DNA of 64,000 nt from contig NC_090319.1 in the NCBI RefSeq assembly GCF_040869045.1, positions 227,578,490 through 227,642,489 on the forward strand, read 5' to 3'. The position numbers were made by a program, and so were the translations under genes. Shown here one piece after another: positions 11,442-23,218 of this stretch (the first letter of the stretch is position 1; every line of letters begins with the position of its first letter). The notes beneath the pieces were generated by a model, which was given only the letters and a program-made list of their open reading frames with translations, was not told the origin of the DNA and made no database searches. This DNA is from Eurosta solidaginis (Eukaryota; Arthropoda; Insecta; Diptera; Tephritidae).

Positions 11442-12995
11442 ATATACATATACCTACAAACCTATGCTGGAAAGTGGATCGGTGGAAGAGGTGATAATGA
11501 AAAATTGCAAAGTTATTCGGGCATGCGGTTGCGGCCCGGATCAAAGCCTTTATGCGTGTTAAAGTCAAAGTTAATAATTTAAAAAAATAATAAAATAAAA
11601 AGTATGTATATACCGATGATTATAAACCGTGCAAGAAAAAGTTTAAATTTAAGTAAAATTATGAATTTAAATTTAAGAAAAGTTATGAATTGAATTTAAC
11701 CCATATGCAAAAAAGTGAAACTGGGGGTTAAACAAAAAAATCTAATAGCCTTACGAAAAAAAATAAAAGTGCAGAAAGAAAACGTACGGGAAAAAGCTAG
11801 GCGTGAATGCGCTAATGAGAAACAAAAAAAACGCAAAACGTAGTAAAAAGCAAAGAGATAAAAATGTTAGGAAGGTGGAACAGAAATTTCATATAAATTG
11901 GTAATCTTTAAATTAAATGAAAAAAAGGAAACGCAAAAAGTGAAAAACTCATGTAGAAACGGAATGTTTAAAAATTAGGCATTTAAAAGGAGAAGCGGGA
12001 CATGAGAAAAAGGTTAAATGTGCAAATGTGTGGGTGTAGGAAAAAAGTTAAAGTAATAATAGGTAAATGAGTAACAAGGGGAATATTGAAAGATAGATAG
12101 AAATGCTTCAAATTATAAAGTTATAAAAATTTCAAAAATAAATTCATCGAAAATGAAAAAAAAACTGACAAGCAAATCGAAAAAGAACTAGAATTGAGTT
12201 AAATTAAACCTTAACGAAAATAAACAAAACATTCAAATTAAACAGATTCAATATTGTGATATACTGATTAAAATTAACAAAAAAAAATCTCTAATGAGTT
12301 CAAAAAAAATTCAAATGAAATATAAACAAAAACAATATAAATTCCGGCAGCGGCGCACGGATAACTCTGCTCCCTTCTTGGCCTCTCTCCACGGGTTTGC
12401 TTCTCTCCTCCAATTAGTGTTCCTCCAGTCTATGCTCATGTTAATGATTGCGGTGCCAGGGCAGCAGCGCTCGGTTACTCTCTACTCCTTTGACGTATAG
12501 CCTGGCACCGTCTGTATGCTTCCCCTTCCTCGATATTAAATACAACCCCGCTTTTGTGTTTTTAGGACTGTGTTGGTGGCTGGTGTGGCAAGTTTCTTTA
12601 ATTTAAATACTATCCCGTTTTATTTTAGCGTTTGTGGCTCGTGATGGTGACAACTTTAAATTTTTGTGCTGCAATCTAAATGTGTAGAGGGAAGAATATT
12701 AGGGACTAGGGTCATGGCGGACGCGAAAGGCAAATTAGGGTGTATGTGGACTTATTATATTTATTGAATTTCATCTAGTTATGTTATTTTATTTATTTAT
12801 TTGCTTTTATTTATTTATTTCATTTTACCTATTTATGCAATTTTATTTATTTATTTGATTTATTTTACTTGATTTTATTTTGTAATCAGTTTTATTATTT
12901 TATTAAATTTTGTTAATTTTAGATATTTAATTTCAATTTATTTAATTTTATTTTATTTAATTTTCATTTTAACATTTTTATTTATCGTGTGATTA
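11442..12995. repeat. Repeat B, copy 1
   Basis: About 1.5 kb, collinear with 27006-28462. Shared runs include ATATACATATACCTACAAACCTATGCTGGAAAGT at the left, a long A-rich middle, TAAATTCCGGCAGCGGC near 12340 and CCTCCAGTCTATGCTCA near 12423. Copy 1 has small insertions relative to copy 2, for example near 11510-11530. No open frame of note. It ends in an ATTTATTT-rich tract (12780-12990). It is probably the interior of an unknown transposable element, because the two copies have different flanks. Confidence 0.75.
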
Positions 12996-13611
12996 CTTCA
13001 CATACACCTTAGACAGGGGGAAGAGGTTTCACTGACTCACCTGGATAGAATACAGGACACCCATTTTTCTCATGTGCCGGTGGTTAACGGATCAATCATG
13101 CAGTTATCAAGAACCGCAAACCGAAATTTTTTTCTTCAAAAACAAAATTCACATTTTCGAAATTCCCCAACAGCTTCCGCACTCACTTGCATGAACATTA
13201 CGTCTGGTACTTGCCCTGTCATCGTTTGGCGATCGTACCCCATAGATCGAAAGCATTCCTTTCTCACCACTTTCACTCAAGAACGAAAGACTCCAATACA
13301 TACAAACCTATTTTGGCGGGAAACGACAGACATAAACTTTCACAAACTAACTTCACGCATACTAACAGATACATATTCGTACATTAACTCGCGTTACTAA
13401 CACACATAAGGGTAACTTCGTTGCTGTTAACGCACAGATACAGCAGTGTTCGGACTTTTGCAATGTTGCATTCACCCACAGGCTGCCGCTACTGGCTCGG
13501 GTGCCGCCGATGTTGCATGCAACATGGAGCGTGTCCGTAAAAAGATTCAAAGCGCAGTCGTCCTAAAGCTACTTTCAAGCGCCTAACGTGTGGCCAACAT
13601 TCAACATATAA
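12996..13611. other. Non-coding stretch downstream of gypsy-2 integrase
   Basis: Probably the 3' untranslated and LTR region of gypsy-2 (read on minus), because it follows its pol stop directly. I found no matching copy in the window to prove an LTR. It contains a perfect 16-bp palindrome ATGTTGCATGCAACAT at 13510-13525. No supported gene. Confidence 0.4.
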
Positions 13612-13962
13612 TTAAGCAACGAAAATATCCTTAGCGTGGTATACGCCGACTTTCTTTCCACTGGTATCGCCGAGTTCATACATCGAGTTGCCGATCGGTT
13701 TAAGAACGACACACTTTACTTGCTTTGGGGCAAGCTTCGCATTATAGTTGGTTATTTGTGAACTCTGTTTGAAATTTCGGCGATATACTATTTGTCCGAT
13801 TTGGAATTTCACATCTTTGGATCGGGTGTTGTAAACTTTTTGGCTTCGCTCATTAATCTTTCGTGCGCCGAGGCGCAGACGCGTCTTTTTCCCCTTTATC
13901 ACCAGCGGCACAGGGGAGCTCCAGCTACTATTGCTCTCCTCTATCACGCCCAAACCAAGCAT
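13612..13962 (-). pseudogene. gypsy-2 pol remnant: start of reverse transcriptase fused to end of integrase
   Basis: Minus-strand frame of 116 codons. Residues 1-40 are the first block of a gypsy reverse transcriptase (GVIEESNSSWSSPV, then KGKKTRLRLGARKINE). The frame then passes directly to an integrase C-terminal tail (VYNTRSKDVKFQIGQIVYRRNF ... YELGDTSGKKVGVYHAKDI) and stops. The catalytic reverse transcriptase blocks, RNase H and the catalytic core of integrase, normally around 900 residues, are missing. The junction is in frame, near 13860. The product could not copy or insert DNA. An internal deletion is the simplest reading. Confidence 0.88.
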
Positions 13963-13982
13963 CCTATCGAGCTCTTCAAAAA

Positions 13983-14630
13983 CTAGCTTTTGTATCGCTG
14001 CTTGACTGGGAGGTTTTCATTTATGACTTCTATCACGTGTTCCTCCACATTCGTTTTCCCTAATCCTAGGACCGCAAATGAGGGAAACTGCGCCTTGACC
14101 TTCTCCAACGCTACACTTTGCTCTCTGGTCAGAACATGCTGTACCGCTTCAAATGATAAGTCGCCTTCGGCGAGTACAAGTTCTGCAACGCCAGTGTGAT
14201 TTGGATGCAATAGAACTCCACGACTAACATCATTCAGATCGAAAGCCTGCCAAAAGTCTACCCCTAAATACACCTCTTGCTGGAGGCCTGGCACGATGAG
14301 AAACTCTAGTTCCATGTATATTCCATCCCAGAAGACAGACAGAGTGATAGCACCAACCACTGGCTTTTCGCCACCATTCGCTGTGCGTATGTTTTGATTG
14401 GCCAGTGGGATGATACTATCCCCCCTGCCTTCTATCAGCTTATCATAATTTTTACCTAGACAACTCGCGCCAGCAACTGAATCCAGGAAGGCTACGACAT
14501 CCCTATCCCCGATCTTTGTTTGCGCAAAGAAACGGTTGTCGCCTTTCATGGTGACAATTGTCGATACTATTTTACTAATAAGTCTTCTCATATTTTTTTT
14601 CATTGATCGCATCTTCATTATCGTTTTCAA
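13983..14630 (-). pseudogene. gypsy-2 aspartic protease region
   Basis: Frame of 215 codons with retropepsin features: VVAFLDSVAGASCLG near residues 45-60 in place of the usual D-[ST]-G-A, then hydrophobic flap-like stretches and YLGVDFWQAF near 120-130. The catalytic triplet is disrupted by an extra residue (D-S-V-A-G), so activity is doubtful. The frame ends at 13983-13985 just before the reverse transcriptase remnant, from which it is offset. The upstream gag tail lies in a different frame. Confidence 0.8.
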
Positions 14631-15250
14631 ATTTCTATTTCTTTTCTTAGCGAGAAATTCTTCGCAAAAAATTCGTTGTCTGGCTGCTTCGTATTCCAGC
14701 TTGCTTTGATGTAGACTTTTTGGCTCGGCTTTCCCTGCACATAACTTGACACTACACGCACAGTCGTCCGCCCTTTCTAAAATTCTGAAGCTGGGTTAGT
14801 CTCCGGGTAGTCTGTCTCCTGGCGAGAGCTCCCGGCAATCTCCACCATTTGGGAATTTCCCTTACCCGCTTTGCAAACGCAAAAAGACATATCATATTAT
14901 GGATTGGGGACTTACAATGGTTTTCTTTCTTTAGCTCGGACGGATTCTTTACAAAAAAGTCGACAGGCATACCACACGCATAACACAACATTAAATGGTA
15001 AGGGGACGCACAAAAAGCATTGGTGGTGGGATTAGGGATGACCGTTGCCTTCGGCTGTGCCGAATTTCCTTGGATTGTTGTAGTTGTTTGTTGCTGGAAC
15101 GGGGCTTTACGCTGGAAATTATTGTTCGTGATCGCGTCTACGGGAGACTTCCTTACTTCATCATCCGCAGGTGCCGCTTCGGGATACCCTAACTCACTAA
15201 CGGCTTTGGCCCCACTTTTATTTTCTTTTATGAGCCGTGTAACGACAGCC
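14631..15250 (-). pseudogene. gypsy-2 gag, C-terminal part
   Basis: Read on minus from 15250, the frame gives VVTRLIKENKSGAKAVSELG, a Q/T-rich stretch, and LCYACGMP at about 14988, which looks like the start of a nucleocapsid zinc knuckle (C-x2-C). Later residues are frameshifted. It belongs with the gag N-terminal part at 18826-19692, from which it is separated by the 15251-18821 insertion; both edges carry AGCC. Confidence 0.65.
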
Positions 15251-15478
15251 TTTTAACAACCTACGCCCCTGTGCACCTATACGCACGCGCACCACTGTCT
15301 CTGCAAATAACAATGCCAATTGTCTGCAAAGCAACTGCGTATTATGTGTGTATGTGTGTGAATATAGAACCAATCATTGTAGCTAACATGCTGGAAGCCT
15401 TCCAGGAACTTTGAGTGACTTTGGGCTAAAGTGGGTTGACAGTAAACCGAAAACGGTAGTGGCAACAGGAAAAAGTTG

Positions 15479-15486
15479 TCTATAAA
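15479..15486 (+). promoter_or_regulatory. TATA box of the probable solo LTR
   Basis: CTATAAAAGG sits in the run GTTGTCTATAAAAGGGCC, followed about 30 bases later by a pyrimidine/TCA-type start region (TTCTCTATCACAAAG). It is a plausible RNA polymerase II core promoter. Splice-donor-like sequences follow it at about 15698, 15890 and 16690 (ACGGTAAGTA, ACGGTAAGTA, ACGGTAAGCA). Confidence 0.5.
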
Positions 15487-15539
15487 AGGGCCAACATCCC
15501 GTTCTTCTCTATCACAAAGCCTTGAATACGGTGCCCACA

Positions 15540-18369
15540 ACGCGAGTGCAGTGAAAGTGAAGAAAAAAAAAATTAAATTAAAAGTGTATAAAGTGATAAA
15601 GTTTCAAAGTGCGAAACCGTAAGCTACCGGTTCGGTGAAAAGTGCCGCATCCAAGAGAGAAATAGTATTCCTGCCAACAAAAGATCCCGCATCACCAGCA
15701 ACGGTAAGTACCACCACCATTCACGTGTATCTAAATCCCCTACAGTAGTACAGTAGTCCCATGCCTATAACCCTCCATTAACGCCCGCATAATTTATCTC
15801 ATTCCCCTCTTGTCATCCATAGTTTACGTTGAAGGAATCCCCAAAGGAAACCAATCACCACCGTCGGTGCTAGGCACCAAAATCCACCAACGGTAAGTAA
15901 ACACATCTACCTTAGTGACTAGCCCAAAAGTGATATTAAATTTAGTGCCATTTTCTCAAGTGAACTTCATAGTTTGTCTGCTACGTAAAGGAAAATGATT
16001 TTGAGAGAAAATTGATTTATTTTTGGGCAGACAAACATTAAAGTTCGCCGGAGAAATGGCCTATAATAACTATACACGACATTGCGATGCCCCGCTTAAT
16101 ATTTTTATTGTTTGGTCTTCATTTTCTTAGAATCCCCATCACCACAAGAATACTCGCTTAAAGCAACGGCGCGAGGCACCCGAACCACCAACTACAAACC
16201 ACACCGCGTCACAGCCCCAACAGACACCACACCGAGTAACAAACACCAAAAGCTACAACAAACCACACCGAACACGTAAGCCACCAGTACTACGTAAAAC
16301 ACTCTCATTCGTTCACACCACAAAAAAAAAAAAAAAGAAAAAGTAAGAAAAATCGCATCCACACCAAAAGATTGCATACATCCATATTCACAACCACACG
16401 CATTTGCAACCAACCACCGATACATAGATAAGCTACTACACCGCAGATCCACATTCAAAACCACAACCTCAGAAATACACGCATAACCTTAACCACGAAA
16501 CATTCAACCAGCAACCACACCTGCCGATCACAAACACACCAGCGACCACCAACAACCACACCTACAATAACCACGCAACAGTTAAAAACACCACGACCAC
16601 ATTTCTACATACTTTCTGAAACAAAAAAATTCAAACACGGAAATAGTAAAACCAACATCAAGCAATTCCAACTATCCATCAAAATACACGGTAAGCACAA
16701 ACACAACCAAAGCTATTAGCAGGTGAAAGGCTATTTTCCCAAAACACAACCTAAACACACGCAAAGAGAGGGCTGCACATCACATCACACCACACCGAAC
16801 AAGAGCACACAACATATCACATCACATCAGATCACATCACATCACGTTGTATCACATCATATCACAAACTAAAATTAGCAGTGAGTTATATATAGCTGGT
16901 CGCTGGTGTGGATTGCTACATCAGCGGGGCTGTGTTGAGAAGACATCTCAAAGGTAGAGAGTACACTCAGCACATTATTCGAATTCGCCGCAACAACGAC
17001 AACATCACACTACCACGGAGGGGACCGACAATATTGATTTAGTTTTTTTTGTTATTTAAAAATTATGTTTTAAATTGTAAGATTTATGCCCTGAATTTCC
17101 CTGCAACTCCTAAACTTGAAATATTGTTGAATTGTAAGTTAGTTTTTTTTTTTTTTGGAATTTTCTCATTCTTATATGCATACACATCTTTCATACATAT
17201 TTAACTTACCCAAAAACACACACACATATGTATCAACCACTTCACACACATTTCTTTTTTTTCGCACATACCTACATATGATTTCATTTGCTTATATATA
17301 TTTCAATATTTTTGGTACTTACTAAGTACTTGCCTAATTTTTTTGAACCTTTTTGGGTTTTTTTCTGATTTTTTTTCTCACACCCTAATCCGTGGGTACA
17401 CAGGAATCTTTTCGATTTTTATTACATATTGCTAATTTCTTTCTATTAAAATTTTTTTTCATTATATTTTTCTTTTCACTTCGTTTTCCAAACAAAAAAA
17501 TATAGAAATCCTTTTCATTTTTTTTTGGCTTGGATTTTTCTTTGTGTGAAAGGAGGATCCTACTCCACGCACTTGGTGAAACTACATGACACACGTGTCA
17601 CCTCCTTTTTTTCTCCACATTTGTAACTTTTTTGTTATCACTTAATTTTTAACCACTTGGTTTTTTTATACTTACTACAATACTTTCACTAAAAGCGTAC
17701 TTCGCAATCGGCTCGCGATTCTTTTCACTTTTTTCATTATTTTATTTTTTTAAACGTTATTCTTTTAGTAATTATCACGATCGCGAAAAATGTGCATGCG
17801 TGTTTTTACTATTACAAACCGGAACTGAAAGTTACATGAGGTAATAGTATATAATAGTGCAAAAGTACATGGAATAGGGTGTTTTTGCTCTTTATTTCTG
17901 TTTTCTTTCAGCTCCCGCTGCTACAGCCTTGGTACCTGGACTGCAGATGAGCGTGAGGAGATGAGTACGTGAATGGTTATATATAATGAATGGTAATCTC
18001 TATCTAGTTTGTTGTAATCTCTCTTATTTTTTTGTTTCTTTGCCTTCCATATAATCGTATGCACATATTTTATTGATCACCGTAACTATTGCTTAATGCA
18101 AGCAAGAGTTAAAGATTGTAGTAAAAGGGTGTTCCTATCTGGGTTATTTTATGTTCTTGTTATCTATTTGACATTTTTTTTTACTTGGAATATTATATGC
18201 AGTAAATGCAGTATCCTTTTTGTTATTTTGATTGAGTTTAGATCAGGATAAGAAATAATAGAATTTAGAATTACCACTACAAATCACTAGATATAAGTAA
18301 ACATAGAATTTGTGAAAATAAACTTGTATGAAGAGGAAATGAGTTATTTCGAATTTATTGGCTGAAACA
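15540..18369. other. Untranslated interior of the probable solo LTR
   Basis: No supported coding frame. It is CA-rich from about 16140 to 16860, including an ATCAC/CACATC microsatellite-like stretch at 16780-16866. It is T-rich from 17040 to 17760. A splice-acceptor-like TTTCTTTCAG ends near 17911, followed by CTCCCGCTGCTACAGCC. Together with the donor-like sites upstream, this looks like a spliced leader region, but no transcript evidence is available. Confidence 0.4.
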
Positions 18370-18508
18370 GTGTCAGGAAAATGTAGGCCCTCTAAGTTTT
18401 CTTTTGTGTTAGTGTGGGTGTTGCCTTTGTGGCACACTAGGAATGAGTTAGGTGTTGCAAATTACTGACGGACGATGATTTAGATTAGACCATTACAGAC
18501 GGACGAAT

Positions 18509-18602
18509 GTCAGGAAAAGGGAACTCCACTCGGTTATCGGCAAGTGGAGTTCAAGGTTGTTCATGCCTCATGAACAAGAGGGGTGGGATGACTCCACCTG
18601 AC
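18509..18602 (+). ncRNA. Multi-hairpin structured element, copy 1
   Basis: Three hairpins lie in a row. A 10-bp perfect stem pairs 18521-18530 with 18543-18552. An 8-bp perfect stem pairs 18557-18564 with 18570-18577 (loop GCCTC). A 5-bp stem pairs 18582-18586 with 18594-18598. GTCAGG at 18509-18514 can pair with CCTGAC at 18597-18602. The related copy at 24476-24570 keeps hairpins at the same places with different stem bases, while linkers such as AAGG and GATGACTCCACCTGACACGGAC are unchanged. The role is unknown; a structured leader RNA of the element is one possibility. Confidence 0.5.
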
Positions 18603-18821
18603 ACGGACGGTCTTCTCCCGCTTACTCTTTCTTTTCTTTCTCTTTATCTTTCACAGGTCCCTATATTCTTCTCATCTAGGCATGACATCAAAAATTTTGT
18701 TTTTGTGACTGTGGGTCGAGTAAGGTGGCAAGAACCGCGGCTCAACGCCAACGAGCCTCAGCCGGGCTACCACCATGCCTAATCGCCATTCTTCTCGCCC
18801 CGGACCAAGCAGTTACATTAC

Positions 18822-19692
18822 AGCCGTTCCGCTCGCCTACACTCAGCCTTTAATCCAGCCAGCATGTCGATGTTCGATGCAAACGTTAAATTTGCCAAGT
18901 AGTATATCAGGTTCCCCCTAATTATCCCTACCAGCTCCTTCTCTGGGATACTTTTCTGGAGCCGGAAAGTCAAATAATGGGCCTCACCGTAGAAGTCGTC
19001 GAACCCTTCCAGTGGCTGTTGTTTGCGTTTCATTATCTCGCGGATTATCTCATAATCGGACTCTGCTGTCTTGAAGTGGGCTAGCAGCTCCGCCCTTAGT
19101 TCGGAGTACCCACACTCGGGTTCGTCCGAGTGGTCCTCTAAGACCTGCCAGTACCATTTCAAGGCAGAGCCGTTTACGAGACAATGGAAGTCGGTGAAGA
19201 ACTGAAAGTGTGAAATATTATGTTGCTGTCGCAACTTCTCAATTCTAAACGGAAAGCTATCCACCGTTATTACTTTACTCGTACCGCCAAACTTCACGTG
19301 CGACTTGTCCAGGTCCAACTTCTTCCATTTCGGTGGGTCCTGGGTGTTGCTCGATGAACCTGAACCCCCCAACTTAGCCTTTGAATTGACACGCTGGTTG
19401 GCTGCTTCATCCCTACCATTCCTCTCTGGAGTCGATGACTGACCAGGCCGGTTTCCTATCCCTTGGGCCTAGGTTTCCATCACAGCGACTCGGTTACTGA
19501 GGTTTGCAATGTTGTCGCGGATATTGCGGACCTTGTCCATATACTGCACCATCACTTCATTTTGTTGCGCCATCATTGCATATGGCTCAACTGATTTATG
19601 TTGATGGCCGTTGAAGTTGATCCGCCTTGCCGCTGTTCCGCAACATCAGCACCCTGGTCATTTGATGCTCCCTCTTGCTCCGTGTCGGACAT
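18822..19692 (-). pseudogene. gypsy-2 gag, N-terminal part
   Basis: The start codon (minus) is at 19690-19692, opening MSDTEQEGASNDQG. The frame shifts near 19590 and has a stop near 19470. From 19372 a clean frame runs through a typical retrotransposon gag (capsid) domain: LKWYWQVLEDH, ELRAELLAHF, KRKQQPLEGFDDFYGEAHYL and LTFASNIDMLAGLKAECRRAERL. It ends at the insertion point near 18822. The parent protein builds the cytoplasmic particle in which reverse transcription occurs. The frameshifts and insertion make this copy a relic. Confidence 0.85.
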
Positions 19693-20867
19693 ATTGAAAA
19701 ATTCGTCGATTTTCCTCGAAAAACTACCTCCCCCCGGAAAATGAAAACGTTTCGCTTACTCTAAAACTAGACGGACGGACTGATTGGACTATCTGTTTCC
19801 CCGATGACCTAAAAACCTGCGAAGCGCACCTGTTAATTAGGTCCGTTGTAAGCATACGGAATGAGGTATGCCCGTATCGATTTGGGTAAAAATGGATCCG
19901 ACGACCTCGTTCCGCAACGCCCTGGGGATACTTCAAGTCACTATTCGATCCGTGTTCAACCCCAGTCCACTAACAACTTCTTCCTGTGCGTCCCCTTCTT
20001 CCATACAGGGAACTTTCTCCACTATTACGGGACCCGACTCGCCAAACGATGTGGGGACCGACAGAGGGAATAGTGCTAAGGGTCACAGACAGACGGGTAG
20101 ATGAAAGGGTCTCGACCAACAATCCCAATCAGAAAGAAAAACAATTCCAAGGCACAAAGGGCTTTTTCAAAATTCGGGGTTAAACATAAAAAGATGTCAA
20201 ATGTGTAACACTAGAACTACTTAACCTGCTAATAGATGGGAATTCCAACAAAACCTTTCAAAAATTTCAAAATATGGTTACTTTGTAACAAAAGAGAGAT
20301 CTAAAACAAAGGTACAATGGTTAAATAACGCGATTATAGGTATGTGCTGGTTAATTACCAGCAGATAGTCTTGTCAAAAGAATATAAGAAAATTAAAAAT
20401 TTCAAAATTCAAAACGAAAACGAATTGAAAAATATTAAAAGAGGGATGACAAGAGAATTTCAACTTATTCCCATGTTGAATATAGTATGGTAATTCAAAC
20501 AGACATCAAAAAAAAATAAAAATATGATGTGTTACTAAAAATTATGAAGAATTAAAAAAAAAAAATTAACTAGATTTAGGCTATAACAGGGTTAAGCGGT
20601 TAAATGATGAACAATTATGAACTAATATGTTTAAAAAAAGTAAGTAAAACGAATTTCAACAAAATGCTTACCTGTCGTACTGAATTCAACTCAACAGTTT
20701 AAGCCCGAAATCAAATTTAAAACATGAAAAAAAATCTAAAAATCGAATCATAAAATTATTACCGAACCGTCAAACAAAAAAATTAAAGAGGAAAATTCCA
20801 CTTAAAGTAAAATATTAAAGTAAGATTTAATAAGTTTAAAAATAAAGTTAAGAATAAATATTGATAA
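19693..20867. other. gypsy-2 leader region, first part (non-coding)
   Basis: Read on minus this lies between the primer site and gag. Bases 19693-20120 are GC-moderate and the rest is A-rich. No gene is supported. The non-LTR retrotransposon starts within the A-rich part at about 20868. Confidence 0.5.
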
Positions 20868-21414
20868 TATTTTAGCTTTATTTACTAAGCATTCTAACAG
20901 CAATTACTGTATTCTTGGTGATTTTAACCTGTGCAATATAAGCTGGAATATACTTGATGATAGTTTTTCTTTGTTTCCTAATAATGTTACTAGTTTCGCT
21001 GAGTCTTATGTAATTGATAATTTGTTAAGTCTTAATCTTGTCCAGGTTAATAGTTTCATTAACAGACTCTTAATAATTTTGGATCTTATATTTATTAGCG
21101 ATAATATGAATTTTTCATTAAATGAGTGCCTGGATCCTTTGTCGGCTGCAAATCAACATCATGTTCCACTAGTGTTAAACTTGGAATTTTATAATGTTAA
21201 CTCTAACTGTGAAGATAACCATCCTACTAATTTTTGTTTTAAAAATTGCGGTTTTGATTTTGTGAACTCTGAAATGTCCTCTTTAGACTGGGATTGCCTT
21301 TTCTATGGTCTATCTTTACATGACTGCTTTGACATTTTTAAATTTAAAGTTAACAGCATCTGTAAGAGCATTATTCCTATTAATAAAAAAGATCTTATAA
21401 AATTCATATACTAA
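20868..21414 (+). pseudogene. Non-LTR retrotransposon, endonuclease C-terminal part (5' truncated)
   Basis: Open frame with the endonuclease motif YCILGDFNLCNISW near 20900-20945 and the end-of-domain LDLIFISDNMNF / SAANQHHVPLVLNLEF near 21075-21190. This is the C-terminal half of an AP-type endonuclease that nicks target DNA. The N-terminal half is missing, typical of incomplete reverse transcription. The frame stops near 21412 and is offset from the reverse transcriptase that follows. Confidence 0.88.
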
Positions 21415-21429
21415 AGACTTAAAGAAACT

Positions 21430-22583
21430 AAAAAATTTATGAAACAAATTTTATAAAAAATTTAAGTCTTCAGGCTCTTCTTCCCATAGAGATCTATATC
21501 TGCGTTACTCGAAGGAGTTTAAATCCACGAGTAGGGGTGCTACATAAAAATTATGTTCAGAAATATGAAACTGAAATCAAAACGAACCCTAAAGTGTTTT
21601 GGCTTTATGTTAAGTCTAAAAAATCGTGTTCTATTATTCCTTCTGAGGTATTCTATAAAGAAACCATTGCTTCGACCTCCTATGAGGCTGCAAATCTTTT
21701 TGCGGACTTTTTTAGTTCCAACTTTGAGTCTGACATTGAAGAAACTGAAAACCAGGGCCCAGTCGTTGACCCTCCTATCAATTTTGGTTCTCTCAACCTA
21801 ATAATTGATGATGTAATAGATGGCATTAGGAATATTAGTTACACAACACAGACTGATGTCGATGGTTTATCGGCCTGCCTATTTAAAAATTGTGCAGCTT
21901 TTGCTTACCCTCTTTTAATTTTACTCAATAAATCGCTTGATAGTGGCGAATTTATCAATGCTTGGAAGATTACTTCTATTACCCCTATTTTTAAAAGCGG
22001 TAACAAGAATGATATTGCCAATTACAGACCCATCTCTAAATTGTCTACGGTTTCTAAATTATTTGAGTACATCGTTAAGCAGAAAATGTTGTTTGCCATT
22101 AAGAGCTTGGTATCACCTAATCAGCATGGCTTCCTGCCAGGAAGATCTACCACAACAAATCTAACCATATTTTCAGAATTATGTTTATCAGCTTTTGGTA
22201 ACCGTTTTCAAGTTGACACCGTCTATACGGACTTTTCGAAAGCTTTTGATAAAGTTAGCCACTCGCTTTTATTATCCAAACTAGCTAGTTTGGGATTTCA
22301 CTCCATGTTTTTATTGTGGATAAGGTCGTATCTTTCATCTAGAAGCTGTGTAGTAAAAGTTGACAATACGTCATCACGTTCTTTTTTTGCCTCCTCTGGT
22401 GTTCCTCAGGGTAGTATTTTGGGTCCGGTGCTCTTTATTATCTTTATAAATGACATATCAAGCTGCTTTCGACACTCACAATTTCTGTTATATGCTGATG
22501 ACCTGAAAATATTTTCGGCTGTCACCAGTCACCTGGACTCTGTTAAGTTACAAGAGGATGTTAATAACGTTGTAGCCGTGTAA
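21430..22583 (+). pseudogene. Non-LTR retrotransposon reverse transcriptase (Jockey/CR1 group)
   Basis: The main open frame is 21537-22583. Motifs in order: ITPIFKSGNKNDIANYRPIS (near 21975-22035), PNQHGFLPGRSTTTNL (near 22118-22160), TDFSKAFDKVSHSLLLSKL (near 22225-22285), SSGVPQGSILGPVLFIIFIND (near 22393-22455) and the catalytic YADDLKIF (near 22490-22515). A stop and frame change just upstream (21414-21540) and a TAA at 22582 break the protein. Exact clade is not certain; Jockey- and CR1-like elements both have these blocks. Confidence 0.92.
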
Positions 22584-23218
22584 TAGTAACCGATTACATT
22601 TGAACATAAAAAAGTGTTTTCATATTTCGTTCTCAAAGTCTCGTTCTCCCGTTCCCACCTCATATTGTATCGAGGACTCTCAACTTTGCTCCCTTAGAGA
22701 AATTTCGGATCTCGGTGTTGTCTTTGACTCCAACTTCTTATTTCTTGGTCATATAAATTACATAATTGCTAAATCCTACTCAATGCTTGCATTTATTCGC
22801 CGGTTTGGCTCAGATTTTAAGGACCCTTATACACTGAAATTATTGTATACGAGTTTGGTACGTTCAAAGATAGAGTATGCTGTCTTTATCTGGAGACCTT
22901 ATTATGATTGTCATATCAATAGGATTGAACGAATTCAAAAATCTTTTATTCGATTCGCTCTTCGGTCGATTGGGTTCATGGATCCGTTAACCTCGTATGC
23001 TTTTAATTCTCCTATTCTAAGAGCATTAAGAGAATTTAATTTGTACTCAAGGGTACATGATGTTGATTTCTCTCTACCAAAAACCAAATTTAAATTGTTA
23101 TTAAATAGGATCGTTAATTAATTTGTAATTTAATGTTTTTATTCTACTTAGTCTGTATGAATATGTATATTTTCTAGATGTCTTAAATAAATAAATAAAT
23201 AAATAAATAAAAAAAATA
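22584..23218 (+). pseudogene. Non-LTR retrotransposon C-terminal region and 3' tail
   Basis: The frame 22600-23121 follows the stop at 22582. It carries the usual domain after the reverse transcriptase: DLGVVFDSNFLFLGHINYI, LYTSLVRSKIEYAVFIWRPYY and HINRIERIQKSFIRFALR. The 3' untranslated part ends in repeated AAATAAAT units and a short A run (23185-23218), the microsatellite-like tail of this class. No clear target duplication could be paired by eye because the left junction lies in A-rich sequence. Confidence 0.88.

Larger units (their letters stand above)
15251..18821 (+). mobile_element. Probable long solo LTR of a gypsy-2 relative, inserted in gypsy-2 gag
   Basis: The insertion interrupts the gag of gypsy-2 and is flanked by AGCC at 15247-15250 and 18822-18825, a 4-bp duplication. 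Its last 450 bases (about 18370-18821) match, in inverse orientation, the sequence just outside the primer site of gypsy-2 (24287-24690). The homology ends exactly where the insertion ends, as an LTR end should. There are no gag-pol frames inside. At about 3.57 kb it would be a very long LTR, and a further nested insertion within it is possible. It does not show TG/CA ends. Confidence 0.5.

Noticed and set aside
15479..18000. Host gene with TATA box and multi-exon 5' untranslated region
   Set aside because: The block is flanked by a 4-bp duplication inside a gypsy gag frame and shares its right end with an LTR, so a transposon leader is the better reading; no coding exon follows.
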